Below, in pieces: positions 1 to 8,305 of a stretch of DNA of 46,690 nt (positions are counted from its first letter, which is position 1; every line of letters starts with the position of its first letter). Below the pieces are notes generated by a model. It did no database searches, was not told the DNA's origin, and saw nothing but the letters and a program-made list of their open reading frames with translations. This stretch comes from Bacteroidota bacterium (GTDB taxonomy: Bacteria; Bacteroidota; Bacteroidia; Bacteroidales; F082), in the NCBI GenBank assembly GCA_003232915.1, contig QIKE01000128.1:1-46690 (forward strand), in the 5' to 3' direction. The translations under genes and the position numbers were made by a program.

Positions 1-834
1 GGAGGTAGCGGCAAATCATTACAAAAACAAGATATCACGGTAGTTAGTTATAATGTTCAGGGATTTTCTCATAGCAACGATCTTCGTTTACTCAATATAA
101 CAAAAAGCGACATCTTGCATTTTTTGCTTAAACAGAAACCCGAAATCGTATGCCTACAAGAATACCGCTCGCAAAATAAAAATCTTTATTGTCCTTTGAA
201 AAATACCGGCAAAAATATCAATGCAAGAAGTTATTATTTTCAAAGTTATTTCGGTCCACATCAAAATAAATTGGCTGGATTGGTTATTTACTCGAAATAC
301 AAAAAACTCAATACCGGATATTTGAAATTCAATGGTTTGAGAACTTTTGCCATTTATTCCGATTTACTTGTTGGAAAAGATACAATACGGGTGATTAATG
401 TCCATTTGGCAAGTATTGGTCTGAAATATAACGATATAAAATTGATATCCGGTATCAATTTAAACAAAAAGAACGAACTGAATCATAGCAAAAGAATATA
501 TCGTAAGTTGGTGAAAGCCCATCAATTACACGAAAGACAAATAAAAGCTATCATTGAGCTTTTAAAGAATTCACCTTCAAGAGTAATTTTGTGTGGCGAC
601 TTTAACGATACGCCAAGTTCTTATACCTATCACATAGCAGTAAGTTTTTTTGAAGATACATTCATTGAAAAAGGAAGCGGTTTTGGAGTTACTTATGCCG
701 GTACTTTGCCTTTTTTACGTATTGACTTTATTATGATGAGAGGAAGGCTTAGTTGTCAGGAATTTACTCGCTCTAAAATAAAGTTTTCGGACCATTATCC
801 GCTAATAGCGGGCATAAAAATAGATAAAAATTAA
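1..834 (+). CDS. Endonuclease/exonuclease/phosphatase family protein (5' partial)
   Basis: The frame is open from the first base of the window, so the true start lies upstream; an ATG-only reading from 115 would miss the N-terminal strand DITVVSYNVQGF, which is typical of the EEP fold. Further motifs are PEIVCLQEY (the metal-binding Glu after the first strand), INVHLAS, LCGDFNDTP and a C-terminal FSDHYPL with the catalytic Asp-His. These are the conserved catalytic blocks of the DNase I/exonuclease III/sphingomyelinase superfamily. The substrate cannot be told. In Bacteroidota, proteins of this type are often membrane-anchored with N-terminal helices, which would lie outside the window. It converges with the lipoprotein gene at 872 across a 37-nt gap. 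Confidence 0.85.
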   Translation, partial: GGSGKSLQKQDITVVSYNVQGFSHSNDLRLLNITKSDILHFLLKQKPEIVCLQEYRSQNKNLYCPLKNTGKNINARSYYFQSYFGPHQNKLAGLVIYSKYKKLNTGYLKFNGLRTFAIYSDLLVGKDTIRVINVHLASIGLKYNDIKLISGINLNKKNELNHSKRIYRKLVKAHQLHERQIKAIIELLKNSPSRVILCGDFNDTPSSYTYHIAVSFFEDTFIEKGSGFGVTYAGTLPFLRIDFIMMRGRLSCQEFTRSKIKFSDHYPLIAGIKIDKN

Positions 835-871
835 CCATTAGCTTCCATTGATGTTGCATTTATACGGCAAG

Positions 872-1657
872 TTATTTTCTTGCTATTTCTGCTTCTTGAA
901 ATCCGATAATCAATTCGGTAGGGCCTTGAGAGTATGGTGCTATTTCGTATGGATTGTAATGCAAGATAATTCCTTTGTTATTGATTCCAATATTGGCCGG
1001 AAGTCTAAACTTTCCAAAAGGTTTGAAAAAACCAGCTTTATCCAAATCTTCATCAGGTTTAAGTTTTTTCAACTCCCTGAATTTTTTTTCGGCCAGCTTT
1101 TTAAACGAATCGACATTTTTTATCAAATCAAGTGGCCAAAACTTTTTTCCGGTATAGCGATTAAAAGTTAAGAAATATTTTTCAATTATCCCATGTGTAC
1201 CGCCTCTATAATTATCAAATACATAAGAAAAGCAAAATAACGAATCGTGTTCGTAAATAGGTTTTGAATCTAAAATGAAAGCCCAAACTTGCGAAGATTT
1301 GGGAAAAGAACGTTTAAAACGATAATAATCGTTGATGTAATCTTTGCTAACAGCTACAAGATTATTAACCTTTTTGTTTTGCAAATCTTTGTTGAAAAGT
1401 AAATATGTAATTAAATTGTGGGTAAGGCGGTTAGCAAAATTACTGTTGTTACCTGTAAATTCTGGGTATTCCAACTGAACATGAGTGCAGTTCATAATGC
1501 TTTTTTCGCAGCTTGTGTCCTTTATCAACACATCTTTCATTTCGTAATCAATAACTTCTCTGAAGTTGGCTTGTGTTTGATGGTTTACAGTTTTTTCGCT
1601 GCGATTGCACGAAATCAACGTAGGCAAAACCATTAACAAAAGAAATAATTTTCTCAT
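872..1657 (-). CDS. DUF3298 (RsiV-like) domain lipoprotein
   Basis: A 261-residue predicted lipoprotein. I chose the ATG at 1657 because it opens directly onto a lipoprotein signal, MRKLFLLLMVLPTLISC, with lipobox LISC; a longer TTG start at 1681 would put eight extra residues before it. The C-terminal half carries features of DUF3298: GGTHGIIEKYFLTFNRYTGK in the middle and YNPYEIAPYSQGP near the end, a pattern shared with RsiV-type extracytoplasmic proteins. The function is unknown; the family is periplasmic or outer-membrane associated. A TAACTTTG box at 1698-1705 (minus strand) gives a short leader. It appears monocistronic. Confidence 0.8.
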   Translation of the reverse strand: MRKLFLLLMVLPTLISCNRSEKTVNHQTQANFREVIDYEMKDVLIKDTSCEKSIMNCTHVQLEYPEFTGNNSNFANRLTHNLITYLLFNKDLQNKKVNNLVAVSKDYINDYYRFKRSFPKSSQVWAFILDSKPIYEHDSLFCFSYVFDNYRGGTHGIIEKYFLTFNRYTGKKFWPLDLIKNVDSFKKLAEKKFRELKKLKPDEDLDKAGFFKPFGKFRLPANIGINNKGIILHYNPYEIAPYSQGPTELIIGFQEAEIARK

Positions 1658-1697
1658 ATTTAGTATTTTACAATAATTCATTAAATGTAAATAAATA

Positions 1698-1705
1698 CAA
1701 AGTTA
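1698..1705 (-). promoter_or_regulatory. Predicted -7 box for the DUF3298 lipoprotein gene
   Basis: Minus-strand TAACTTTG matches the Bacteroidota -7 consensus TAnnTTTG, 40 nt upstream of the ATG at 1657. I see no good -33 TTTG at the expected spacing. Confidence 0.4.
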
Positions 1706-2018
1706 CGCTATTTTTGGAATTCTTAGTGTAAAACCTTACATTTTTACTTTATTTGAAAGAGGTAATCAACAAAAAACATTTTGAAATACCCGACTTACCG
1801 TTTTCAACTTACTTTGATTAATTAATCCGTATGTTTTCCAAATCAAAACCCATTTTAAGAATTTGAAAAAAACATGTTAAGAATCAGGTCATCAGATAAA
1901 TAACAATTAATCAATCACAAAAAATATTAGGCTAACTTGCTCAATTACAGTTTTATTCGTAGATAAAACCCTGTCTAACGAAACATAATAATTTACCCCG
2001 CAAAGGTAAATAACGCGA
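1706..2018. other. Intergenic AT-rich stretch without a gene
   Basis: No coding frame is supported. The only notable site is a near-palindrome at about 1992-2009 (ATTTACC, 7-nt gap, GGTAAAT). On the minus strand it also reads as TACCTTTG, a possible promoter box facing the lipoprotein gene but over 300 nt from it. Confidence 0.4.
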
Positions 2019-3425
2019 TTAGCGATTTTTTTTTTCGTATAAAGTATATAAGCGTAAATTGATAGGGATTTTTTTATATCCCCTCAATAATTTTTTACCG
2101 TCATTTTTTTTAATGAGAAAATATTTATGATAATGGTCTTTGTCGTCTAAACTAATATTTGCATATCTGCCAAAATATCCGTGCAATGACCAATCGGTCC
2201 ATAAATCCGGTTCAACGGATAATGTCGAATTATCTGGAATAACTTTTATAATTGTGTAAACATCGTTTATTTTATTTTTATCCCTGCCTATTTTATTCAC
2301 TTGCATCGTAGCCAATATAATACTGATAGCTAATAGCATATAGCTTATTGCCGTGAAAATAGTATATCCTTTTGTGTGCGTACTAATTTTGTTTATCAAA
2401 TAATAAACGCGCGGAGCAATAAAAGCTGATAGTGCAATGCTGAAAAATGGAAAAGCCGGCACAATATAAAAACCGCTTTGCTTCAAGCTAACCATAATCG
2501 GTAATACACCGGAAAAGCCTAAAGCAACAAAAACAAATTTCCAGTTTGACTTAAACTCGACAGTAATGCTTTTTTTGGAAAAAATAAATGCGAGGACAAC
2601 AAGGATACCTGCCGGAATTAGTTCTGTAAATAGCCTCCAGAGTATTTGAAACCGACTATCAACCGTTTTAATATTTTTCAAGCTACCGACAATTTGCCTG
2701 TTGAAATAGGCTGTTAAGCTGTTGATACTGTCAGGAGTAAGAATAAACATTATCGAAAACGATACCAAAATCACACCGCATAGAACAAGTGTATCAATTA
2801 AAAATCGTTTTAAATTAATATTATGTTTAACAACAAACAGCCAAAACGGCAACGACAGTGGAAATAAAGCAACGGGGCCTTTTGTAAGCAAACCCAAAAA
2901 CACCATAAAACCCGATAACGAAAGATAGAGGAAACGTTTTGTATAACTACTTTTTATAATAAACAATACCGATAAGCTAATGAAAATCGTCATCGTATTT
3001 TCTAACATATTGTTTGAAACTGCCCAAGTAACAAGAGGTATTGATAGCCAAAGTAAAACAGGTAACCAGCCCAAAGAGTGAAATTTTTTATCCGTTGTTT
3101 GTTTCCAAATACTAATAATTATCCATCCTGTAATAAAAAACGTAATTAACGAATAAAAACGTTCAACAAGAAGGCTGTCGCCGAATAATCCGAAAAACAA
3201 ACTTTGTATTCCAAAGGCTAATGGAGGATGTTCGTGAAAGTGTGGATAAAGTGTTGCCGAAAGATGCAAATCCCAAAAACTTCCCAAATGATGAGCAAGA
3301 TTTTTCGATATTGTGGCATACAAAAGCCCGTCCATAAACATACCATTAGAAAACAATGAAGGGCCGACCATACCTATAAATATCGCAACAACAATCAGAA
3401 AAAACGAGAGTGCTTTTTTATCCAT
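2019..3425 (-). CDS. Glycosyltransferase family 39-like membrane protein
   Basis: A 468-residue multi-pass membrane protein. The N-terminal loop MDGLLYATISKNLAHHLGSF followed by HFHEHPPLAFGIQSLFFGLFGDS is the usual start of ArnT/PMT-type transferases: an acidic residue in the first periplasmic loop and an H-x-P-P motif. These enzymes transfer sugars from polyprenyl-phosphate donors to lipid A, proteins or other acceptors on the outer face of the inner membrane. About ten hydrophobic segments follow, then a soluble tail of about 100 residues. The acceptor is unknown. A methyltransferase gene lies 48 nt upstream on the same strand, so the two are likely co-transcribed. Confidence 0.8.
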   Translation of the reverse strand: MDKKALSFFLIVVAIFIGMVGPSLFSNGMFMDGLLYATISKNLAHHLGSFWDLHLSATLYPHFHEHPPLAFGIQSLFFGLFGDSLLVERFYSLITFFITGWIIISIWKQTTDKKFHSLGWLPVLLWLSIPLVTWAVSNNMLENTMTIFISLSVLFIIKSSYTKRFLYLSLSGFMVFLGLLTKGPVALFPLSLPFWLFVVKHNINLKRFLIDTLVLCGVILVSFSIMFILTPDSINSLTAYFNRQIVGSLKNIKTVDSRFQILWRLFTELIPAGILVVLAFIFSKKSITVEFKSNWKFVFVALGFSGVLPIMVSLKQSGFYIVPAFPFFSIALSAFIAPRVYYLINKISTHTKGYTIFTAISYMLLAISIILATMQVNKIGRDKNKINDVYTIIKVIPDNSTLSVEPDLWTDWSLHGYFGRYANISLDDKDHYHKYFLIKKNDGKKLLRGYKKIPINLRLYTLYEKKNR

Positions 3426-3473
3426 AAATTAATATTTCATACAATTCGACAATTATCAATGTTTCAAATCTCT

Positions 3474-4292
3474 TCACATTGGCAATTTCCAAGCCTTAGC
3501 GACGATTCCAGTACCTGTTTTGTGATGACCTGTCAAATCGAACCAATTCAATATTAATGCAACTGGAAACGTTATAAGATAATAAAACGGCAAGATGACA
3601 AAGAAAAGATAGGAAACATTCAGCATAATAATAGGGAATTTCATACTTAGTTTCCATGAAACATCACCGGGTTTTCCGTATTGATAATAGACTTCGGTTT
3701 TGGAAAATCCGGCCATCTTCATTTTGCTTTTAATTTCCTGAATTCCATAACCTTCGCGAACATGTTCGTCGATAAACGACTTGCTACCGTGGTGATGGTG
3801 GACATCAGATCCGCCTTTGTCTGATGGAGTTGAAATAAGCAACATACCTCCGGTTTTCAATGCATTATAATAGTTTTTTAAAACTTTTTCATCTTTTTCG
3901 ATGTGTTCCATCACGTCAACACAAAGCACCAGGTCGTAAGTTTCGTTTTCGGCAAGAGTAGATAAATCAGCTTTGGCGAAACTGGCATTGGTTAACCCTA
4001 TTTTTTTAAAAAATCTATTACAATCGGCGATTTGTTCATCTTTAACATCAACGCCGGTTATTTTCCAATTGGTGTGTCGAGTAGCCATATAATAATCGTA
4101 CTGTCCGAAACCCGAACCGGCATCCAAAATAGCCCGTTTGCCACGATATTTTTTCTCCCATAATTTCAACTCTTTACGAATATGCCACGAGCGCAACAAC
4201 AAAATATCAAGCAAACGGTAAAACATCTTCCTTAAAAAAGGTGCTGTATTAAAAACAAGGCCGAGTTTACGTTTTATAGGGTCGTATTGCAT
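3474..4292 (-). CDS. Class I SAM-dependent methyltransferase with C-terminal hydrophobic segment
   Basis: A 272-residue protein. Motif I is ILDAGSGFGQYDYYMA (residues about 55-70), motif II includes VDVKDEQI, and motif post-I is DLVLCVDVMEHIEKDE, giving a standard Rossmann methyltransferase of the ubiquinone/Methyltransf_11 type. Residues after about 205 hold a long hydrophobic stretch (MLNVSYLFFVILPFYYLITF), so the enzyme may be membrane-associated, which fits a lipid-linked substrate. It lies between rbfA (16-nt gap) and the GT39-type gene. The substrate cannot be predicted. Confidence 0.8.
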   Translation of the reverse strand: MQYDPIKRKLGLVFNTAPFLRKMFYRLLDILLLRSWHIRKELKLWEKKYRGKRAILDAGSGFGQYDYYMATRHTNWKITGVDVKDEQIADCNRFFKKIGLTNASFAKADLSTLAENETYDLVLCVDVMEHIEKDEKVLKNYYNALKTGGMLLISTPSDKGGSDVHHHHGSKSFIDEHVREGYGIQEIKSKMKMAGFSKTEVYYQYGKPGDVSWKLSMKFPIIMLNVSYLFFVILPFYYLITFPVALILNWFDLTGHHKTGTGIVAKAWKLPM

Positions 4293-4308
4293 AGATAATT
4301 CCTAATAA

Positions 4309-4653
4309 TTAATGATGGTGTTTTAATAGGTTTTCAATATTTTCAATATAGTCGAGCGAATCGTCTTCAAAAAACTTTAAGTCGGGAATTGAGCGCAGTT
4401 GATGTCTCACCCGCTTGCCGAGTTTCCCCCTTATTTCGCTCTTGTGTTTGGTAATATCCTTAATTAATATAGCTTTATCTTCAACTGGAAACAAACTTAA
4501 ATACACTTTGGCCACACTTAAGTCGGGAGTAATATCTACTTTGGTTACGCTAACCATAACGTGCTTAATAATATGCTTGAGTTCCATTTGAAAAATTTCG
4601 CCAAGGTCGCGTAAAAGTAATTTTTGTATTCTTTCCTGTCGTTTTGATTCCAT
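4309..4653 (-). CDS. rbfA: Ribosome-binding factor A
   Basis: A 114-residue protein matching RbfA in length and pattern: the N-terminal MESKRQERIQKLLLRDLGEIFQ, then VMVSVTKVDITPDLSVAKVYLSLFP (the KH-like core) and RHQLRSIPDLKFFEDDSLDYIENIENLL. RbfA binds the 30S subunit and helps mature the 5' end region of 16S rRNA. The ATG at 4653 sits about 5 nt after a TACTTTTG box, so the mRNA may be leaderless. It is followed closely by the methyltransferase gene. Confidence 0.93.
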   Translation of the reverse strand: MESKRQERIQKLLLRDLGEIFQMELKHIIKHVMVSVTKVDITPDLSVAKVYLSLFPVEDKAILIKDITKHKSEIRGKLGKRVRHQLRSIPDLKFFEDDSLDYIENIENLLKHHH

Positions 4654-4657
4654 AGCG

Positions 4658-4665
4658 CAAAAGTA
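4658..4665 (-). promoter_or_regulatory. Predicted -7 box immediately before rbfA
   Basis: Minus-strand TACTTTTG is a full match to TAnnTTTG. Its last base is only 4 nt from the A of the rbfA ATG, so initiation at the usual distance would begin at or next to the start codon. No clear -33 box was found at 19-22 nt. Confidence 0.45.
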
Positions 4666-4792
4666 TTTAAAATCTTGACCTGATAATTACACAAAATTAA
4701 TATTTTGAACTAAGCGTTTAATAAAACAAAAACATTAACACAATATTTAGTTTTTTTGTAACAAAATAGTATTCTGTCGATTGGAAATATTG

Positions 4793-4800
4793 TACTTTTG
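4793..4800 (+). promoter_or_regulatory. Predicted -7 box for the YraN gene
   Basis: TACTTTTG matches TAnnTTTG, 30 nt before the ATG at 4831. The alternative TTG start at 4798 lies inside this box, which argues against it. Confidence 0.45.
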
Positions 4801-4830
4801 GAAATTGATAGAATTAGGGAAAACCAAAGA

Positions 4831-5196
4831 ATGGCACGACACAACGACTTAGGGAAGGAAGGAGAAAAGCTGGCTTTGGAAATGCTTGTGGAAAAAGGTT
4901 GGCAGATACTTGATACCAACTGGCGGCATAAAAAAGAAGAGGTAGATATTATTGCTTTAGATGGCAAAATGCTTGTAATAGTAGAAGTTAAAACCCGTAG
5001 CACCGATTATTTCGGAAATCCCGAAGAAGCAGTGGGTGCTATAAAAGCCAACAACTTGATGCGTGCCGCCGATGCTTATCTCGAAATTAAAGATATAAAT
5101 AGCGAAGTTCGTTTTGATGTTGTGGCCATTGTTCTTAACAACAGAAAAGCACAAATACGACATATCCGAAATGCTTTCTATCCCGGTGATTTTTAA
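4831..5196 (+). CDS. YraN/UPF0102 family nuclease-fold protein
   Basis: A 121-residue protein starting MARHNDLGKEGEKLALEML. The block EEVDIIALDGKMLVIVEVKTR carries the D-(x)n-E-x-K residues of a PD-(D/E)xK restriction-endonuclease-like fold, as in the UPF0102/YraN family. The family is nearly universal in bacteria but its biochemical role is unsettled; a Holliday-junction-resolvase-like fold is often noted. A TTG at 4798 would add eleven residues, but it falls within a promoter box, so the ATG at 4831 is preferred. It is divergent from rbfA. Confidence 0.88.
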   Translation: MARHNDLGKEGEKLALEMLVEKGWQILDTNWRHKKEEVDIIALDGKMLVIVEVKTRSTDYFGNPEEAVGAIKANNLMRAADAYLEIKDINSEVRFDVVAIVLNNRKAQIRHIRNAFYPGDF

Positions 5197-5406
5197 AACG
5201 TAAAAACTGTTTTACCGTAAATCCAAGTTTGAAAATATAATCCGGACCAAGTATTGCTGTTACTTGTTGTTTTGTTCGGGTTGAGAATCAATCTAAAACA
5301 TTGCTGAACGATGCTTTATGAAATCTTTATGTTTATAATTACAGGCAATGTAATTCTTTTGGGTATAATATCAAATTCGGAAAATTAATTGTAAATTGAA
5401 AACTAA
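5197..5406. other. Intergenic, no gene seen
   Basis: AT-rich sequence between the YraN and MutS-family genes. A weak inverted repeat (TAAAA...TTTTA, about 5199-5219) follows the YraN stop and could be a poor terminator. Nothing else stands out. Confidence 0.3.
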
Positions 5407-5438
5407 TTTCTATAAACAGCTTATCTTCCTTATCTTTG
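5407..5438 (+). promoter_or_regulatory. Predicted promoter of the MutS-family gene
   Basis: TTTC at 5407-5410, 20 nt, then TATCTTTG at 5431-5438. This fits the Bacteroidota TTTG-N19/20-TAnnTTTG layout and leaves a leader of roughly 85 nt before the ATG at 5529. Confidence 0.5.
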
Positions 5439-5528
5439 TCGCAGATTATTTTTTATAAGAATTTTCTTGGGCTATTCTTGTTAGGCACACAGTCTCATTG
5501 CAGTAATACCTTTTTATGAAAATAGGAA

Positions 5529-7334
5529 ATGGATAAAAGAGCTAAAATATTTACTTACTTAGAAAAACAACGCGATGGACGAAAGCAAAAGTTGTTAGAA
5601 ATCAGCAAGCAAATACATCAGATATCGCGACTGCGCGTTACTATTTTTCTACTAACGGTTGTGGGCATTTACTTTTTCACAACTATTGGTTTTCAAGTAA
5701 TCATACCGTTAAGTATTATCGGTTTCGGTTTGTTTGGCTTTTTGGTCAATCGCCACCAGACACTCGAAAAGCAAAAGCAAAAAATCGAAACACTTTTGGA
5801 AATCAGCAGACAAGAAATCCGTTTGTTTTATGGTAATACCGAAGGCAAGCCCGACGGAAGCTATTTTGTTGATGCCGGTCATCCTTATGCTGCCGATTTG
5901 GATATTTTCGGGAAGCGCTCAATTTTTCAACTTATTGATCGATCGGCCACTATGGAAGGGCAACGACGTTTATCCCACAGTTTGAAAATACCTATTACGG
6001 AAACACTCACTATCAAACAAAGGCAACAAGCCATTGCCGAACTCAGTCCGAAAGCCGAATGGCGACAAGCATTTCAAGCCGGTGGCATTTTATCGGATGA
6101 AGCAGACAACGATGTTGCCGACCTAATGCTCTGGGCACAACAAAACAAAGCCATTTTCAACAAAGCATTTTATCATATTTTACTGTGGCTAAATCCTATT
6201 TTAGGATTCGGAGTTATAGCTTTGATAGCTTACGGAGTTCTAAATATTATTACATTTATATTTTTTCTACTTCTTCCGCTTGTTATTGTGGGAAGTCGTA
6301 TAAGCACTATTAACAAAGAGCATTTTATACTAAGCAAAAAAGCGTTATTTCTTAAAAAAACAGGTATTCTTTTACAACATATTGAAACCGAAGACTTTTC
6401 ATCGGAAATTCTTGTTTTCGCTAGAAACAGCCTTACTGGCAGTACCGATTCGGCCTCCGCTGCTTTTAAAAAACTCGGTAAAATTGCCAAAGTTTTCGAT
6501 TACAGGTTAAATATTCTAATAGGGATTTTTCTTAACATTTTCTTTTTGTGGGACATTTTGCAAAGTATTCGTCTCGAACGCTGGAAAAAAATGCATGCGC
6601 AAACTTTAACACAATGGTTTGATGCACTTGCTCTTGTTGACGAATTATGCTCGTTTGCCGGATTTGATTTTCTTCAAGCAGATTCGGTTTTCCCTCAAAT
6701 TAGTACAAAAGACTTTTTTATAGATGGCGAAGAATTAAAACATCCGTTTATTGTCCCTGAAAAATGCGTTGGCAATCCGGTTCGTTTTACTGATTGGAAA
6801 CAATTTCAAATTATCACCGGTGCAAATATGGCCGGAAAAAGCACCTATTTGCGAACAGTTGGCGTAAACATGGTGTTGGCAATGGCCGGTTCTTCGGTGC
6901 CGGCTAAAAGATTCGTTTTCAGCCCTGTAAATATTTTTACTGGTATCAAAACAAAGGATTCGTTGCAAGATGGAGAGTCGTATTTTTTTGCCGAACTAAA
7001 ACAACTTCGCAAAATTATCATTGCATTGCAATCGGGAAAAAAAGTTTTTATCATCCTCGACGAAATTCTAAAAGGTACGAATTCGGCAGACAAGCAAAAC
7101 GGATCGAAAGCTTTGGTTAAACAATTGATAAGCCTTGGTGCTTCCGGTGTGATAGCCACCCACGATTTGGCTTTGGGCGAGCTATCAAAAAATTTCCCTG
7201 AAAATGTTATCAACAAACGTTTTGAAGTAGAAATAGAAAACAACCGACTCGTTTTCGATTATAAACTGAAAGAAGGTGTTTCGCAAAATCTTAATGCAAC
7301 TTTTCTAATGAAAAAAATGGGTATCACGGTGTGA
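5529..7334 (+). CDS. Membrane-anchored MutS-family ATPase
   Basis: A 601-residue protein with a C-terminal MutS ATPase domain: Walker A GANMAGKST near residue 432, a signature-like KDSLQDGESYFFAELKQL, Walker B VFIILDEILKGTNS near 509, and a switch His in IATHDL. The middle has a core/lever-like block (FQLIDRSATMEGQRRLSHSL). It lacks the N-terminal mismatch-recognition domain of MutS1 and the Smr domain of MutS2. It carries hydrophobic segments at about residues 35-75, 214-252 and 327-345, so it should sit in the inner membrane. Proteins of this kind occur widely in Bacteroidota without a known role; classical mismatch repair is unlikely. It is monocistronic and converges with the rluB-like gene. 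Confidence 0.85.
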   Translation: MDKRAKIFTYLEKQRDGRKQKLLEISKQIHQISRLRVTIFLLTVVGIYFFTTIGFQVIIPLSIIGFGLFGFLVNRHQTLEKQKQKIETLLEISRQEIRLFYGNTEGKPDGSYFVDAGHPYAADLDIFGKRSIFQLIDRSATMEGQRRLSHSLKIPITETLTIKQRQQAIAELSPKAEWRQAFQAGGILSDEADNDVADLMLWAQQNKAIFNKAFYHILLWLNPILGFGVIALIAYGVLNIITFIFFLLLPLVIVGSRISTINKEHFILSKKALFLKKTGILLQHIETEDFSSEILVFARNSLTGSTDSASAAFKKLGKIAKVFDYRLNILIGIFLNIFFLWDILQSIRLERWKKMHAQTLTQWFDALALVDELCSFAGFDFLQADSVFPQISTKDFFIDGEELKHPFIVPEKCVGNPVRFTDWKQFQIITGANMAGKSTYLRTVGVNMVLAMAGSSVPAKRFVFSPVNIFTGIKTKDSLQDGESYFFAELKQLRKIIIALQSGKKVFIILDEILKGTNSADKQNGSKALVKQLISLGASGVIATHDLALGELSKNFPENVINKRFEVEIENNRLVFDYKLKEGVSQNLNATFLMKKMGITV

Positions 7335-7424
7335 AATTATAAAATATCGAAGTTTCGTTTTTATTTTCAAGCTATTTTCTAAAAATAAGCGAATCGGGAG
7401 TTAAGAAAATATTTAAACGTTTTT

Positions 7425-8207
7425 TCAAACTCTTTTTAGCATTCCCACTTCTTTCGGAGATAAAAAGCGCCATTTCCCTCGGGGGATGTCTTTTTTAGTA
7501 AGGCCTGCAAAAAACACTCTATCAAGTTTAATAACTCTATAGCCAAGAGATTCAAAAATACGGCGCACAATCCGGTTTCTTCCCGAATGAAGTTCAATAC
7601 CTAATTGCTTTTTGTCATTCAAATCGGCAACATAAGCAATTTTATCGGGCTGTACGAAACCGTCTTCAAGTTCCATACCAGCAGCAATTTTCAACATATC
7701 GTTTTTCGTCAGGTTTTTATCAATTACAATGTGATAAATTTTTTTTACATTGTTCTTGGGATGAGTAAGCTTTTTTGCCAAATCACCATCGTTGGTAAAT
7801 AGCAACAGACCTGTTGTATTCCTATCAAGTCGCCCCACGGGATAAATCCGTTCGTCACATACTTTTTCTACCAAGTTCATTACTGTTTTCCGGTCAAATG
7901 GATCATCGGATGAGGTGATAAAACCTTTGGGTTTGTTTAGCAAGAGGTAGCGAAGTTTTTCGCGTCGCAAGATTTGTCCACTATATTGCACTTTATCGGA
8001 AGGGCTAACTTTTGTGCCAAGTTGAGTAACCGTTGCGCCATTTATCTTCACCGTACCACTAGCAATCAATACATCGGCTTCACGCCGCGAACATATTCCG
8101 GCATCGGCCAAGTATTTGTTCAGCCGAATCAGTTGCGAAAAAGTTGGTGTTTCTTTCTTGTTATCCGGCTTTCTAAACTTTTTGGCATGTTTATTTTTTT
8201 TGTTCAT
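7425..8207 (-). CDS. rluB: RluB/RsuA-type rRNA pseudouridine synthase
   Basis: A 260-residue protein with a basic N-terminal tail (residues 1-25), an S4 RNA-binding domain (RLNKYLADAGICSRREADVLI...) and the RsuA/RluB/RluE catalytic domain. The catalytic Asp lies in VGRLDRNTTGLLLFTNDG. The family isomerises uridine in rRNA; RluB acts on 23S rRNA near helix 80. The assignment to RluB rather than RluE or RsuA rests on overall pattern and is less certain than the family. It converges with the MutS-like gene and is divergent from the stress-protein gene. Confidence 0.85.
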   Translation of the reverse strand: MNKKNKHAKKFRKPDNKKETPTFSQLIRLNKYLADAGICSRREADVLIASGTVKINGATVTQLGTKVSPSDKVQYSGQILRREKLRYLLLNKPKGFITSSDDPFDRKTVMNLVEKVCDERIYPVGRLDRNTTGLLLFTNDGDLAKKLTHPKNNVKKIYHIVIDKNLTKNDMLKIAAGMELEDGFVQPDKIAYVADLNDKKQLGIELHSGRNRIVRRIFESLGYRVIKLDRVFFAGLTKKDIPRGKWRFLSPKEVGMLKRV

Positions 8208-8226
8208 TTATAGCAAAATAGGGTGG

Positions 8227-8234
8227 CAAAATTA
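8227..8234 (-). promoter_or_regulatory. Predicted -7 box for the rluB-like gene
   Basis: Minus-strand TAATTTTG matches TAnnTTTG, 19 nt before the ATG at 8207. The -33 element is unclear. Confidence 0.35.
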
Positions 8235-8305
8235 ACAATTTAAAACAAATTCTTGCGTTGTGGCAAAAAATTATTTATATTTACCTCTTCAAAAATTTAT
8301 AAGCG

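Noticed and set aside
1992-2009. ATTTACC...GGTAAAT palindrome as an operator
   Set aside because: It contains a promoter-like TACCTTTG but stands over 300 nt from the gene it faces; no second copy was seen, so it is not called.
4798-4830. TTG start extending the YraN protein by eleven residues
   Set aside because: The TTG is part of a TACTTTTG promoter box and the ATG at 4831 gives the usual family N-terminus.
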